Translations under genes and position numbers: made by a program | Assembly: GCF_007341385.1 (NCBI RefSeq) | Contig: NZ_VJYD01000007.1 | Location: 1-64,000 of the forward strand | DNA length: 64,000 bases | Source: Flavobacterium daemonense | Lineage (GTDB): Bacteria; Bacteroidota; Bacteroidia; Flavobacteriales; Flavobacteriaceae | Direction of reading: 5' to 3' | The notes under the pieces: model-generated | Databases searched by the model: none | Seen by the model: only the letters and a program-made list of their open reading frames with translations | Told to the model about the DNA's origin: nothing | Shown: positions 27,102 through 35,248 of the stretch, in pieces | How positions within the stretch are numbered: the first letter of the stretch is position 1 | Layout: each line of letters begins with the position of its first letter

Positions 27102-27130
27102 AAAGCTGCTTCAATTATTGAAACAGCTTT
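27102..27130 (-). terminator. Terminator of the OmpA/lipocalin pair
   Basis: AAAGCTG and CAGCTTT form the base of a hairpin extended by TTCAAT/ATTGAA. On the minus strand a run of nine T residues follows. It lies 26 bases past the OmpA-like stop. Confidence 0.85.
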
Positions 27131-27155
27131 AAAGAAATTTTATTGTCTTTTGAAA

Positions 27156-27851
27156 TTATTTTCCAGCCTCGGCTTTAGCGTCATTTACCATTTTGTCATT
27201 TGCAGTAATTGCAAACTCTACACGGCGGTTTTGGCTTCTTCCTTCTGGCGTATCATTTGTTGCAATAGGATCAGCAATACCTAAACCAGAAGTTTTGAAA
27301 CGGCTTGATTTTAATCCTTTAGAAACTAAATAAGCTTGCACAGATGCTGCTCTTTGTCCTGAAAGTGTCAAGTTGTATTCTGGTTTTCCTGTATTATCAG
27401 TGTAACCAAAAATTTCAATATTAGTATCTCCGTATTCAGTAAATACTGGAATCAATTTATCTAAATTAGCTTTTGCCTGAGCAGTCAAAGTTGATTTGTT
27501 AGTATCAAAACGAACAGCATTTTCGTTAAGCGTCAAGTGAATTCCTTCACCTACTCTTTCAACATCTGCACCCGGAAGCGCTTGATCGATTTCACGAGCC
27601 TGTTTGTCCATTTTATTTCCAATAAGAGCTCCAGTTCCTCCACCCACAGCAGCTCCAATAGCAGCTCCTAATGCAGCGTTTCCTCCGTGTCCTAAATTAT
27701 TTCCTAAAATACCTCCAATTAAACCTCCGGCAACAACGCCAATTCCGGCTCCTTTTTGTGTATTATTAGCATTTTTTACTGAATCGCAACTTGCAAAAAA
27801 ACTAGTTAATACAAGTAAACTACTCAAAGTTAAAACGGTTATCTTTTTCAT
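27156..27851 (-). CDS. OmpA-family lipoprotein with glycine-zipper domain (YiaD-like)
   Basis: A lipoprotein signal (SFFASCDS, Cys22) leads to a glycine-zipper segment (about 34-80, with repeated GxxxG such as GGLIGGILGNN and GAAVGGGTGALIG). The C-terminal OmpA domain (about 100-215) carries VRFDTNKSTLT, IEIFGYTDNTG and SQNRRVEF, the peptidoglycan-binding signature. It probably ties the outer membrane to the wall. It is the second gene after a lipocalin-like lipoprotein, 17 bases away. Confidence 0.93.
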   Translation of the reverse strand: MKKITVLTLSSLLVLTSFFASCDSVKNANNTQKGAGIGVVAGGLIGGILGNNLGHGGNAALGAAIGAAVGGGTGALIGNKMDKQAREIDQALPGADVERVGEGIHLTLNENAVRFDTNKSTLTAQAKANLDKLIPVFTEYGDTNIEIFGYTDNTGKPEYNLTLSGQRAASVQAYLVSKGLKSSRFKTSGLGIADPIATNDTPEGRSQNRRVEFAITANDKMVNDAKAEAGK

Positions 27852-27868
27852 GTGTGTATATTTTAATA

Positions 27869-28372
27869 TTAATTGGCTCTTTGAAATTGGTAAGTAACAT
27901 CTTTAGTTTGACCACCTACATTAATGTTGTCAATCAATTGGAATGAATTATCAGTTACACCAGCAACTTTCAATAAATAACCTGATTTTACATTTTTAGA
28001 TTTTGTGCCCGGATCTACAATTTTAAGAACAAAAAGCCCCTGATTATTTATACTCCAAACAATTGGCGAACTAAATGCTGTACAGCTAGGCGCAGTCAAA
28101 GCCATCGTTCCTTTATTATTGTTTGAAATAAAACTCCATGTACTTCCAATAAAACATTTAGAATCTGCTAAGTCAAACGAATTTACTTTGATATAATCAG
28201 AACCTGGATAAGAAACATTGGTTAAAACCCAATTTCCTTTAAGCGCTACTTGAGTAGATTTATCAAGTTTAGTAGAAAGCGTTGGTGCTTCTGTTGAAGC
28301 TGGAGTCGACGAAGCTGATTTACATGCAACAAACATAGCGGCGATCATGCAAATGAAAATAATTTTCTTCAT
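27869..28372 (-). CDS. Small lipocalin-like lipoprotein
   Basis: The start at 28372 (MKKIIFICMIAAMFVACKS) gives a clean lipoprotein signal; an ATG three codons earlier (28381) is equally possible. The mature part has LKGNWVLTNVSYPGSDYI, a disulfide-capable Cys pair (SKCFIGS, PSCTAF) and GSTWSFISNNNKG. This is the pattern of Bacteroidota lipocalin-like lipoproteins, where GNW opens the barrel. It is co-transcribed with the OmpA-like gene. The ligand is unknown. Confidence 0.75.
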   Translation of the reverse strand: MKKIIFICMIAAMFVACKSASSTPASTEAPTLSTKLDKSTQVALKGNWVLTNVSYPGSDYIKVNSFDLADSKCFIGSTWSFISNNNKGTMALTAPSCTAFSSPIVWSINNQGLFVLKIVDPGTKSKNVKSGYLLKVAGVTDNSFQLIDNINVGGQTKDVTYQFQRAN

Positions 28373-28574
28373 TTTGTTCATTTTTTAAGTTAATACTTAC
28401 GCGTTTAACAATTATTATACCACAAATATACGATTCATTGAAATATTAACAGTTCTAAAATCTGATTATTTTCTTTCAAAATTAACACTTGCGACATTTT
28501 GTCATTCAAAAAACAATTGGTATTCTATTTGAACAAATGAAAATCATCACATTAAACTCAAAAATTAAAAAAAT

Positions 28575-30458
28575 ATGACAACAGGTAAAATTAATGTTTC
28601 GGTAGAAAACATCTTTCCCTTGATCAAAAAGTTCTTATACAGCGATCACGAAATCTTTTTGCGTGAGCTGGTTTCAAACGGAACAGACGCTACTTTAAAA
28701 TTAAAACACCTTATCAGCATTGGCGAAGCTAAAGTTGAATATGGAAATCCGGTTATCGAAGTTAAAGTAGATAAAGAAGGTAAAAAAATCCATATTATCG
28801 ACCAAGGATTGGGTATGACGGCTGATGAAGTTGAAAAATACATCAACCAAGTTGCCTTTTCTGGAGCTGAAGAATTCTTAGACAAATACAAAGATTCTGC
28901 TAAAGATTCTGGAATTATTGGTCACTTTGGACTTGGTTTCTATTCTGCATTTATGGTTGCTGAAAAAGTAGAAATCATCACAAAATCATACAAAGATGAG
29001 CCTGCAGCACACTGGACATGTGACGGAAGCCCTGAATTTACTTTAGAGCCAGCTGACAAAACTTCACGCGGAACTGAAATTATTCTTCATATTGCTGAAG
29101 ATTCATTAGAATTTTTAGATGATTCTAAAATCAGCGGGTTATTGAATAAGTATAACAAGTTTATGCCTATTCCAATTAAATTTGGAACAAGAACAGAAAC
29201 GCTTCCAAAACCAGAAGATGCTCCTGAAGATTACGTTAACGAAACAATTGAAGTTGACAACATCATCAACAATCCAAACCCAGCTTGGACAAAACAGCCT
29301 TCTGAATTATCTGATGAAGATTACAAAAACTTCTACAGAGAATTGTATCCAATGCAATTTGAAGAACCATTATTCAACATTCATTTAAATGTAGATTATC
29401 CGTTCAACTTAACTGGTATTTTGTATTTCCCGAAATTAGGAAACGACATGCAGATCCAGAAAGACAAAATTCAGTTGTACCAAAACCAAGTTTACGTTAC
29501 CGATAACGTAGAAGGAATTGTTCCTGAATTCTTGACGATGTTGAAAGGAGTTATCGATTCTCCAGATATTCCGTTGAACGTTTCTCGTTCTGGTTTACAA
29601 GCAGATGGAGCGGTTAAGAAAATCTCAAACTACATCACACGTAAAGTTGCTGATAAATTAAAATCATTATTCAACGAAAACCGTGCTGATTTTGAAGCAA
29701 AATGGAACGACATTAAAATCGTTTTAGAGTACGGAATGCTTTCTGAAGATAAATTCTACGAAAAAGCTGGAGCGTTTGTATTGTATCCAACTGTAGATGA
29801 TAAGTATTTTACTTTAGATGAATTAAAAGAAAAACTAAAAGAAAACCAAACTGATAAAGATGGTAAACTTGTAGTTCTTTATGCTGGAAATAAAGATGCA
29901 CAGCACTCTTATATTGAAGCTGCAAAAGAAAAAGGCTACGAAGTATTGCTTTTAGATTCTCCGATTATTTCGCATTTAATTCAGAAAATTGAGAACGATA
30001 ATAAAGATTTGACTTTTGTTCGCGTTGACTCTGATCATATTGATAATTTGATCAAAAAAGATGAAAACACGATTTCTAAATTATCTGAAGAAGAAAAAGC
30101 AACTTTAAAAACGTCTTTAGAAGCTTATATTCCAAAAGCATACAGTGTTCAATTAGAAGCTATGGATTCTCAAGCAGCTCCGTTCATTATTACGCAGCCA
30201 GAATTTATGCGAAGAATGAAAGAAATGAGCCAAACTGGCGGAGGAGGAATGTTCGGAATGGGAAATATGCCAGAAATGTACAATTTGGTTGTAAATACGA
30301 ATTCTGATTTAGCTTCAAGCATTTTAAATACTGAAGACAAAACACATCAAGAACACTTGGTAAAACAAGCTTTAGACTTAGCAAAATTATCGCAGAATCT
30401 TTTAAAAGGTGAAGCTTTAACTGCTTTCGTTAAAAGAAGTTTTGAGATGATTAAATAA
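28575..30458 (+). CDS. htpG: HtpG, Hsp90-type chaperone
   Basis: A cytosolic ATP-dependent chaperone of 627 residues. The N-terminal GHKL ATPase domain shows FLRELVSNGTDATLK, IDQGLGMTADEV and GHFGLGFYSAFMV. The middle domain includes LNVSRSGLQ and the C-terminal dimerisation domain ends LAKLSQNLLKGEALTAFVKR. A glycine/methionine-rich stretch (TGGGGMFGMGNMPEM) before the C-terminus is seen in Bacteroidota HtpG. The gene is monocistronic with a strong terminator. Confidence 0.98.
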   Translation: MTTGKINVSVENIFPLIKKFLYSDHEIFLRELVSNGTDATLKLKHLISIGEAKVEYGNPVIEVKVDKEGKKIHIIDQGLGMTADEVEKYINQVAFSGAEEFLDKYKDSAKDSGIIGHFGLGFYSAFMVAEKVEIITKSYKDEPAAHWTCDGSPEFTLEPADKTSRGTEIILHIAEDSLEFLDDSKISGLLNKYNKFMPIPIKFGTRTETLPKPEDAPEDYVNETIEVDNIINNPNPAWTKQPSELSDEDYKNFYRELYPMQFEEPLFNIHLNVDYPFNLTGILYFPKLGNDMQIQKDKIQLYQNQVYVTDNVEGIVPEFLTMLKGVIDSPDIPLNVSRSGLQADGAVKKISNYITRKVADKLKSLFNENRADFEAKWNDIKIVLEYGMLSEDKFYEKAGAFVLYPTVDDKYFTLDELKEKLKENQTDKDGKLVVLYAGNKDAQHSYIEAAKEKGYEVLLLDSPIISHLIQKIENDNKDLTFVRVDSDHIDNLIKKDENTISKLSEEEKATLKTSLEAYIPKAYSVQLEAMDSQAAPFIITQPEFMRRMKEMSQTGGGGMFGMGNMPEMYNLVVNTNSDLASSILNTEDKTHQEHLVKQALDLAKLSQNLLKGEALTAFVKRSFEMIK

Positions 30459-30488
30459 AGTTTTTAAATCTTACTCTTTATAATTAAG

Positions 30489-30520
30489 AACCTGCAAGTT
30501 TATATTTGCAGGTTTTTTTT
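30489..30520 (+). terminator. Terminator of htpG
   Basis: AACCTGCAA (30489-30497) pairs with TTGCAGGTT (30506-30514), followed by T8. Confidence 0.9.
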
Positions 30521-30631
30521 ATTCAATTAATTGAAAAACAATTACTTAAAATCACATTAGTTGAAATATTTCCCTAACTTTATAGCTCCAAAAATGCAGG
30601 AAACTTAATCTACAAGATAAAAACCAGTTAG

Positions 30632-31558
30632 ATGAAGAAATTCATACTCGTGATTATTTCTTGTATATTCTTTTTTTCTTGCGTTTCAAAAAAAGAATTT
30701 CAATCGAAAGAACAAGAAATTGCTTCACTACAAAAGCAATTGGATAGTATTCATAAAAATGGCTTAGCGGACTCCGACAGCGACAGTGTTATTGACAAAT
30801 ATGATGCTTGCCCAAATTTGAAAGGCGAATTAACCGCAAAAGGTTGTCCGGACAAAGACGGCGACGGCGTTCCTGACTCAGAAGACGAATGTCCTGATAA
30901 TCCTGGCTCCAAAGAAGATAACGGATGCACTTATGCCAAAATGGAAAGCAAACTTCCTAATTATGTAATTTATTTCCAAAAATTAAATCCAACTAAAACA
31001 GTTTATCTCACTCCTTACTTTAAAAAAGGAATTTCCTTGAAACAGCTTAATTTGCAGCTCACAGATGTTTTAGAAAAAAAATTAAAAATCGAAGCCGGCA
31101 ATTATAAATATTTTGATGTTGGAAACGGAAATTATGCCATAATTACCCGAAAAGAATGTATTACAAAAGATGGAAAAACTATTAATACAGAACATTGCAA
31201 GCCAGACAAGGATTGTTCCTGGTTTCAATTTTCTTGTGTTGAAGAAGGCTATTCTAGGTTTTATCTGTTTTTAATTACCAAAAAAATTATCGGCGAAAAT
31301 CCGGCTGGATTTGATGAAGAAGAATTCAAGAAAATTTTTGAAACTGATGCCTTAGATTCGAATTGGAAAGCAGTTCCCGAGGTTAACAAACTACTTTCAA
31401 ATCCTGAAAATAAATTTACCGACGATTATTCGGTAATCGTTAAATTATTCGAAATCAAAAAAGAAGGACAAATGGGCGACGCCACAATATTGGAAGATCC
31501 TACTTATGAATTTGAAAAACAAATAAAAAACTGTTTTAAACCTAATACGCCAAACTAA
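30632..31558 (+). CDS. Lipoprotein with thrombospondin type-3-like calcium repeats
   Basis: A lipoprotein signal (ISCIFFFSCVS, Cys17) is followed by a short coiled coil (20-42). Two to three Asp-rich TSP3-type repeats follow (about 47-100, DSDSDSVIDKYDACPN, DKDGDGVPDSEDECPD). Such repeats normally link to an OmpA domain in Bacteroidota, but here the C-terminal 200 residues are different and unrecognised. They include ITRKECITKDGKTINTEHC and further Cys residues (CKPDKDC, SCVEEGY) that may form disulfides. The next gene starts directly after its stop, so the two are an operon. Confidence 0.78.
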   Translation: MKKFILVIISCIFFFSCVSKKEFQSKEQEIASLQKQLDSIHKNGLADSDSDSVIDKYDACPNLKGELTAKGCPDKDGDGVPDSEDECPDNPGSKEDNGCTYAKMESKLPNYVIYFQKLNPTKTVYLTPYFKKGISLKQLNLQLTDVLEKKLKIEAGNYKYFDVGNGNYAIITRKECITKDGKTINTEHCKPDKDCSWFQFSCVEEGYSRFYLFLITKKIIGENPAGFDEEEFKKIFETDALDSNWKAVPEVNKLLSNPENKFTDDYSVIVKLFEIKKEGQMGDATILEDPTYEFEKQIKNCFKPNTPN

Positions 31559-31984
31559 ATGACATTTTTTATTGCTCAGAAACAATTGATCAAATTATGG
31601 TTTATTTGGACCATGTTGCTGTTAATTTTTGTTGGTTATCATTTGCTTTTTGGAATCTTCAAACCAATTCCGAAAGAAGTTATGACGTGGTTTGCTAAAT
31701 ATCTTGCCTCTATTTTTGCTTTGATAATGAGCAGCACTTTTTTTAGTCAAAAGCTATTTGAAGAACAGCTTAATGACAAAATCTATTTTTATCTCGCTAT
31801 TGGCACATCTGTACTTTACCTAACTTTTATTACAGTTGTTTTGGTAATTCTTCCTCGCACAGAAGAGGTTAATTCGAAAGAAGATTATTTGGTAGAATTA
31901 AAAAATATGGGGCTAGTTTTTAATTTTCTACTGCCGATTCTTACCGGAGTTTTGGGTTATTTTTTCTACAAAAGCAAAAAATAA
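31559..31984 (+). CDS. Small membrane protein with four spans
   Basis: The 141-residue protein has hydrophobic segments near 13-35 (LWFIWTMLLLIFVGYHLLF), 43-62, 76-98 and 117-137, and ends in a basic YKSKK. The ATG directly follows the stop of the TSP3 lipoprotein gene (TAAATG), so translation is probably coupled. I do not recognise the family. A functional link to the lipoprotein is suggested only by the arrangement. Confidence 0.65.
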   Translation: MTFFIAQKQLIKLWFIWTMLLLIFVGYHLLFGIFKPIPKEVMTWFAKYLASIFALIMSSTFFSQKLFEEQLNDKIYFYLAIGTSVLYLTFITVVLVILPRTEEVNSKEDYLVELKNMGLVFNFLLPILTGVLGYFFYKSKK

Positions 31985-32018
31985 ATAGCACCTAGAATTA
32001 CACTTGCTGAATTTTTCA

Positions 32019-32046
32019 TTGCAATTCATTTTTTTTGTTACATTTG
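32019..32046 (+). promoter_or_regulatory. Bacteroidota-type promoter before the 32083 lipoprotein
   Basis: TTG at 32019-32021, a 17-base spacer and TACATTTG at 32039-32046 match TTG-N17..20-TAnnTTTG. It lies 36 bases before the ATG. Confidence 0.55.
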
Positions 32047-32082
32047 AACACCTTTAAATCTAACTCAAACAAAATAACTGCT

Positions 32083-32889
32083 ATGAAAAAAATCGCTCTT
32101 TTAGTTACAACTATCTGTGCAACAGCACTAACTTATGTTTCTTGTTCTGGAGACGGCCAAATTGCAAACCAAACCGACACAACTGCCGTAGGAGCTTCAA
32201 TTTCTATTGATGCCGCAAACGAAATGGACGTAAACACAGGATTATCTGTAACAAACAGTTCAGGAACATCAAAACCTGCCGTTGCTGTTTGTGCAACAAT
32301 TACGGTTTCTGGAACTGCTTATCCTAGAGTCTTTACAGTTGACTACGGAACTGCAGGTTGCGTTGACAATCAGCTTACAAGAAAAGGAAAACTAAAACTT
32401 ACACTTTCTGGACCAGTAACTACTACAGGAAGCAAATTGACAATTGAAAGAATCGACTATTCGATCAACGGAGTAAAACTTGAAGGAACAATCGAATATA
32501 CAAATACTACAACTGTTGCAACTGTTCCTCAATTTACTAGAAAAGTAACAAACGGAAAATTTACTGATTTAGTCGGAAGAGTTTACACAAATTCAGGATC
32601 ATACACAGTAAAACAAACTGCAGGCGTTGACACTCCTTTGGTTCTTGAAGATAACGTTTATGAAATGACAGAAGGCACTCACACTGTAACAACAGAAAAA
32701 GGAGCAACATTGACATTGACTGTTCAAGAAGCATTGGTTAAAAAATATTCTTGCGTTTACATTTCACAAGGAAAATTAAAAATCGAAGGCGGATTTTTGA
32801 AAGGAGTTATTGACTACGGAAACAATGACTGCGACAGCAAATTTACTTATACACACGAGAGTGGCGTGACCTACAACTTACAGATGTAA
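32083..32889 (+). CDS. Lipoprotein of unknown function, beta-rich
   Basis: The ATG at 32083 opens a lipoprotein signal (TALTYVSCSGDG, Cys20); an in-frame ATG at 32035 would bury the signal and lies inside the -7 to -33 promoter region, so it is rejected. The 268-residue protein is rich in Thr, Gly and Val with alternating strands (RKGKLKLTLSGPVTTTGSKL, IEGTIEYTN-like, TLTLTVQEALVKKYSC). It ends with a Cys-containing DYGNNDCDSKFTYTHESG. I do not recognise the family. It stands alone. Confidence 0.75.
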   Translation: MKKIALLVTTICATALTYVSCSGDGQIANQTDTTAVGASISIDAANEMDVNTGLSVTNSSGTSKPAVAVCATITVSGTAYPRVFTVDYGTAGCVDNQLTRKGKLKLTLSGPVTTTGSKLTIERIDYSINGVKLEGTIEYTNTTTVATVPQFTRKVTNGKFTDLVGRVYTNSGSYTVKQTAGVDTPLVLEDNVYEMTEGTHTVTTEKGATLTLTVQEALVKKYSCVYISQGKLKIEGGFLKGVIDYGNNDCDSKFTYTHESGVTYNLQM

Positions 32890-33021
32890 AAGTCTCATTT
32901 TTATAAAAATACAATGAATCCCAATTTAGAAATAGATTGGGATTTATTTTTTATTAAAATTTAAAACACAATAGTGGCATTCAAACTATTTTCTTTATTT
33001 TGCACCAAAATCTAAAAACCA

Positions 33022-33759
33022 ATGAAAAAATCAATTATTGCCTTTGCTGCAATTGCACTATTAGCATCATGCAGCAAAAAAGAATCAGCTCCAGACAACC
33101 TGCATATTACAGGAAATATTAAAGGATTAAAAAAAGGAACTTTATATATTCAAAGAATTGTTGACACTTCGCTTGTTGCAATTGACAGTATCAAAATTGA
33201 CGGAAACTCAGCATTTGAAAGCGATATCAAACTTGAATCTCCAGAAATGCTTTATTTGTTTTTAGACCGAGGTGTTACAAATTCAATGGACAATAATATT
33301 TTATTCTTTGCTGAACCTGGAAATATTAATATTGACACAAACTTAGACAACTTTATTTACAGCGCTAAAATTACAGGTTCAAAAAATCAAGAATTATACG
33401 AAGAGTACAAAAAAATAAACAGTCGTTTTAATGATGAAAATCTAGCGCTAGTTGAACCAAGATTCAAGGCAATGAAAAGAAACGATCAAAAAGCGATCGA
33501 TAGTTTAAACGCAAGACAAGAATCAAATATCAAAAGAAAATATTTGTATGCAACAAACTTCGCGCTTAACAATAAAGACCACGAAATTGCACCTTATATT
33601 GCTTTAGCAGAGATTTACGATATCAACATCAAATTCTTGGATACCATCCAGAAATCGATGACGCCAAAAGTAGCAAAATCACTTTACGGAAAGAAATTGA
33701 CCACATACATTGCTAATCTGAAAAAGCAAGAACAAAAAGCTCCTGCAGCCGCAGAATGA
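33022..33759 (+). CDS. DUF4369-type lipoprotein without a thioredoxin domain
   Basis: A lipoprotein signal (ALLASCSKK, Cys17) is followed by a beta-sandwich (about 28-125; HITGNIKGLKKGTLYIQRI, SIKIDGNSAFESDIKL, ILFFAEPGNINI). This matches the DUF4369 domain usually found at the N-terminus of periplasmic TlpA/ResA-like thiol-disulfide proteins. A helical stretch (130-230) follows and the protein ends at 245 with a Lys/Gln/Ala tail. No CxxC thioredoxin fold is present. It may be a free-standing version or the remnant of a longer gene; no frameshifted thioredoxin sequence was seen downstream. Confidence 0.85.
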   Translation: MKKSIIAFAAIALLASCSKKESAPDNLHITGNIKGLKKGTLYIQRIVDTSLVAIDSIKIDGNSAFESDIKLESPEMLYLFLDRGVTNSMDNNILFFAEPGNINIDTNLDNFIYSAKITGSKNQELYEEYKKINSRFNDENLALVEPRFKAMKRNDQKAIDSLNARQESNIKRKYLYATNFALNNKDHEIAPYIALAEIYDINIKFLDTIQKSMTPKVAKSLYGKKLTTYIANLKKQEQKAPAAAE

Positions 33760-33767
33760 CAAAACCA

Positions 33768-33799
33768 AAAACGTCCTGAAAATTCAGGACGTTTTTTTT
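33768..33799 (+). terminator. Terminator of the DUF4369 lipoprotein gene
   Basis: ACGTCCTGAA and TTCAGGACGT pair (33771-33780 with 33783-33792), extended by A/T, and are followed by T8. Confidence 0.88.
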
Positions 33800-33839
33800 A
33801 TGTAAAAATTTTAAATCGTATTCTAAACTAATAAGAAGA

Positions 33840-34298
33840 CTATCTTCCTAATAAACCTCCGAAAATAGCAAGTACGAAAAACAATGCATACAATGCCAAA
33901 ATAGATACCATTAAAATACCGATAAATTTGTAGTGCGATTTTAAATATCCTAAAGAAGATGTTAGCGCTTCAGAATCGTTTTCTCTAAATGCCCTTTTAG
34001 CATTTGAACTAAACTTGAATAAATAATAAACAGGAAAGAAGTAAATCGCGCCAATAAACAAATAGAAAAAGCTCATTAACGCTCCAAAAGAGCTGCCATA
34101 AACTCCCATTCCCGGCATTGCCGATCCCATTGCTGAGAAAAACGCCCCTGCAAAAACTGCGATTAAAGCAAAAAGCCCAATTCCGACAAATCCTAGAATT
34201 GATAAAAAATACGCCCACTTGGCGGTTTCCTGTAAAAAATCTTTTGCAGAATGATCGAGCTGCATCTCAAAATTTTCAAAAACTGAAGTTTCTTCCAT
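33840..34298 (-). CDS. DUF5362-type small membrane protein
   Basis: The 152-residue protein has a short acidic N-terminus, then three to four membrane spans: about 28-55 (AYFLSILGFVGIGLFALIAV), 65-100 and 125-148. Between them is the hydrophilic loop LFKFSSNAKRAFRENDSEAL, characteristic of the DUF5362 family, and SLGYLKSHYKFIGIL follows. The function is unknown. It is monocistronic and converges on the DUF4369 gene. Confidence 0.8.
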   Translation of the reverse strand: MEETSVFENFEMQLDHSAKDFLQETAKWAYFLSILGFVGIGLFALIAVFAGAFFSAMGSAMPGMGVYGSSFGALMSFFYLFIGAIYFFPVYYLFKFSSNAKRAFRENDSEALTSSLGYLKSHYKFIGILMVSILALYALFFVLAIFGGLLGR

Positions 34299-34471
34299 TA
34301 GTATATGTTTTTTGGTTATAAAACAAACATAAGAAAAATATTGTTACAATTATATTAAATAGAAGTTGTGATGATTTGTTTGAGGTTTTTGTTTTTTTTA
34401 GTTTCATGTTTCATGTTTTGGAGGGCTTCGACTTCGCTCAGCCTGACAAACCACAAACCACAAACCACCAA

Positions 34472-34527
34472 CCACCAACTATAAACCACCAACTATAAAC
34501 CACCAACTATAAACCACCAACTATAAA
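34472..34527. repeat. Tandem repeat, 14-base unit, four exact copies
   Basis: CCACCAACTATAAA is repeated four times without change (34472-34485, 34486-34499, 34500-34513, 34514-34527). CCACAAA-type degenerate units flank it on both sides. A separate scrap, CTTCGACTTCGCTCAGCCTG (34427-34446), resembles a dispersed Flavobacterium repeat. The gap 34299-34560 has no gene. Confidence 0.9.
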
Positions 34528-34560
34528 CTATAAACCACAAACCCTAAAATTTTGAGCAAA

Positions 34561-34590
34561 AAAAAACCACCACATTTCTGTGATGGTTTT
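34561..34590 (-). terminator. Terminator of the downstream tRNA-Thr copy
   Basis: The hairpin of 11-base arms (34564-34574 with 34579-34589, one G-T pair, loop TTTC) is followed on the minus strand by a T-tract. It is nearly identical to the hairpin at 34743-34768. Confidence 0.8.
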
Positions 34591-34592
34591 GG

Positions 34593-34666
34593 AGCCGATA
34601 GAGGGACTCGAACCCACGACCTGCTGATTACAAATCAGCTGCTCTAGCCAGCTGAGCTACATCGGC
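34593..34666 (-). tRNA. tRNA-Thr (UGU), downstream copy
   Basis: The minus strand folds as a 74-base cloverleaf. The acceptor stem is GCCGATG / TATCGGC (G-U at the last pair), the D arm contains AGCTCAGCTGGCTAGAGC, the anticodon stem GCTGA/TCAGC encloses loop TTTGTAA with anticodon UGU, and the T arm is GTGGGTTCGAGTCCCTC-like. CCA is not encoded. The body is identical to the copy at 34775-34848. Confidence 0.95.
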
Positions 34667-34680
34667 CTATTTTCCGGGTG

Positions 34681-34713
34681 CAAAGATAAAATTGTTTTTT
34701 ATATTTCCAAAAA
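34681..34713 (-). promoter_or_regulatory. Promoter of the downstream tRNA-Thr copy
   Basis: On the minus strand TTTTTG, a 19-base spacer and TATCTTTG, followed by CACCCG, lead into the tRNA. This is an excellent match to the Bacteroidota consensus and parallels the promoter of the other copy. Confidence 0.8.
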
Positions 34714-34742
34714 TAATTTCACACCTCTCTTTATTATTAAAA

Positions 34743-34768
34743 AAACCATCACATTTCTGTGATGGTTT
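34743..34768 (-). terminator. Terminator of the upstream tRNA-Thr copy
   Basis: Perfect 11-base arms (34743-34753 and 34758-34768, loop TTTC); a T-run follows on the minus strand. Confidence 0.85.
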
Positions 34769-34774
34769 CCGTTG

Positions 34775-34848
34775 AGCCGATAGAGGGACTCGAACCCACG
34801 ACCTGCTGATTACAAATCAGCTGCTCTAGCCAGCTGAGCTACATCGGC
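34775..34848 (-). tRNA. tRNA-Thr (UGU), upstream copy
   Basis: This 74-base cloverleaf is identical in sequence to the copy at 34593-34666, with anticodon UGU in loop TTTGTAA. It has its own promoter (34862-34893) and terminator, so the two copies are separate units and not one transcript with two tRNAs. Confidence 0.95.
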
Positions 34849-34861
34849 GTCATTACGGGTG

Positions 34862-34893
34862 CAAATATAAAGCGGTTTTTCAATTTCCCAAAA
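34862..34893 (-). promoter_or_regulatory. Promoter of the upstream tRNA-Thr copy
   Basis: On the minus strand TTTTG, a 19-base spacer and TATATTTG followed by CACCCG. The two tRNA promoters keep the elements and spacing but differ in the spacer bases, which supports the elements as functional. Confidence 0.85.
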
Positions 34894-34924
34894 TAAATTT
34901 GCACTTTTTTACACTTTTTTTTGC

Positions 34925-35191
34925 TTATAGTGCGTTGATTTTTTCAATCAATTGATTAGCAGTTTGTTCTAATTCCACATTGATTTGTTTAAAGTGTGCT
35001 TTTTTATTTTCAACGTTCTTAGCGTTCACTTTTGTAATCAAAGTATCAAATGCAGCAATAGCTTCATCGATCAAAGCATTCGTTTCTGGAGTTGGATTTC
35101 CTGTTGTAGACATCTCAAACAAGTAAACTGCTTCAATAATATCACCTAATACGAAATTGATGTCTTTCTTTAAATTTTTAACGTTTGCCAT
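34925..35191 (-). CDS. Small conserved-looking helical protein, 88 residues
   Basis: The ATG at 35191 (MANVKNLKKDINFVLGDIIE) is preferred over an upstream in-frame ATG at 35221, which adds a K/I-rich stretch. The protein is almost fully helical: LKKDINFVLGDIIEAVYLFE, ETNALIDEAIAAFDTLITKV and ELEQTANQLIEKINAL. No signal or membrane span is present. I recognise the pattern as a small protein of Flavobacteriia but know no function. It follows manA on the same strand, 57 bases away. Confidence 0.75.
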   Translation of the reverse strand: MANVKNLKKDINFVLGDIIEAVYLFEMSTTGNPTPETNALIDEAIAAFDTLITKVNAKNVENKKAHFKQINVELEQTANQLIEKINAL

Positions 35192-35248
35192 TTTTATTAT
35201 AATTTTAATTTGCGTTTGCAAAAATACACATAATCTTTAGATTAAGTG

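Noticed and set aside
34472..34527. CRISPR array
   Set aside because: The 14-base units touch each other without spacers and no cas genes are near. The 17-base repeats at 16723-16767 were rejected for the same reason.
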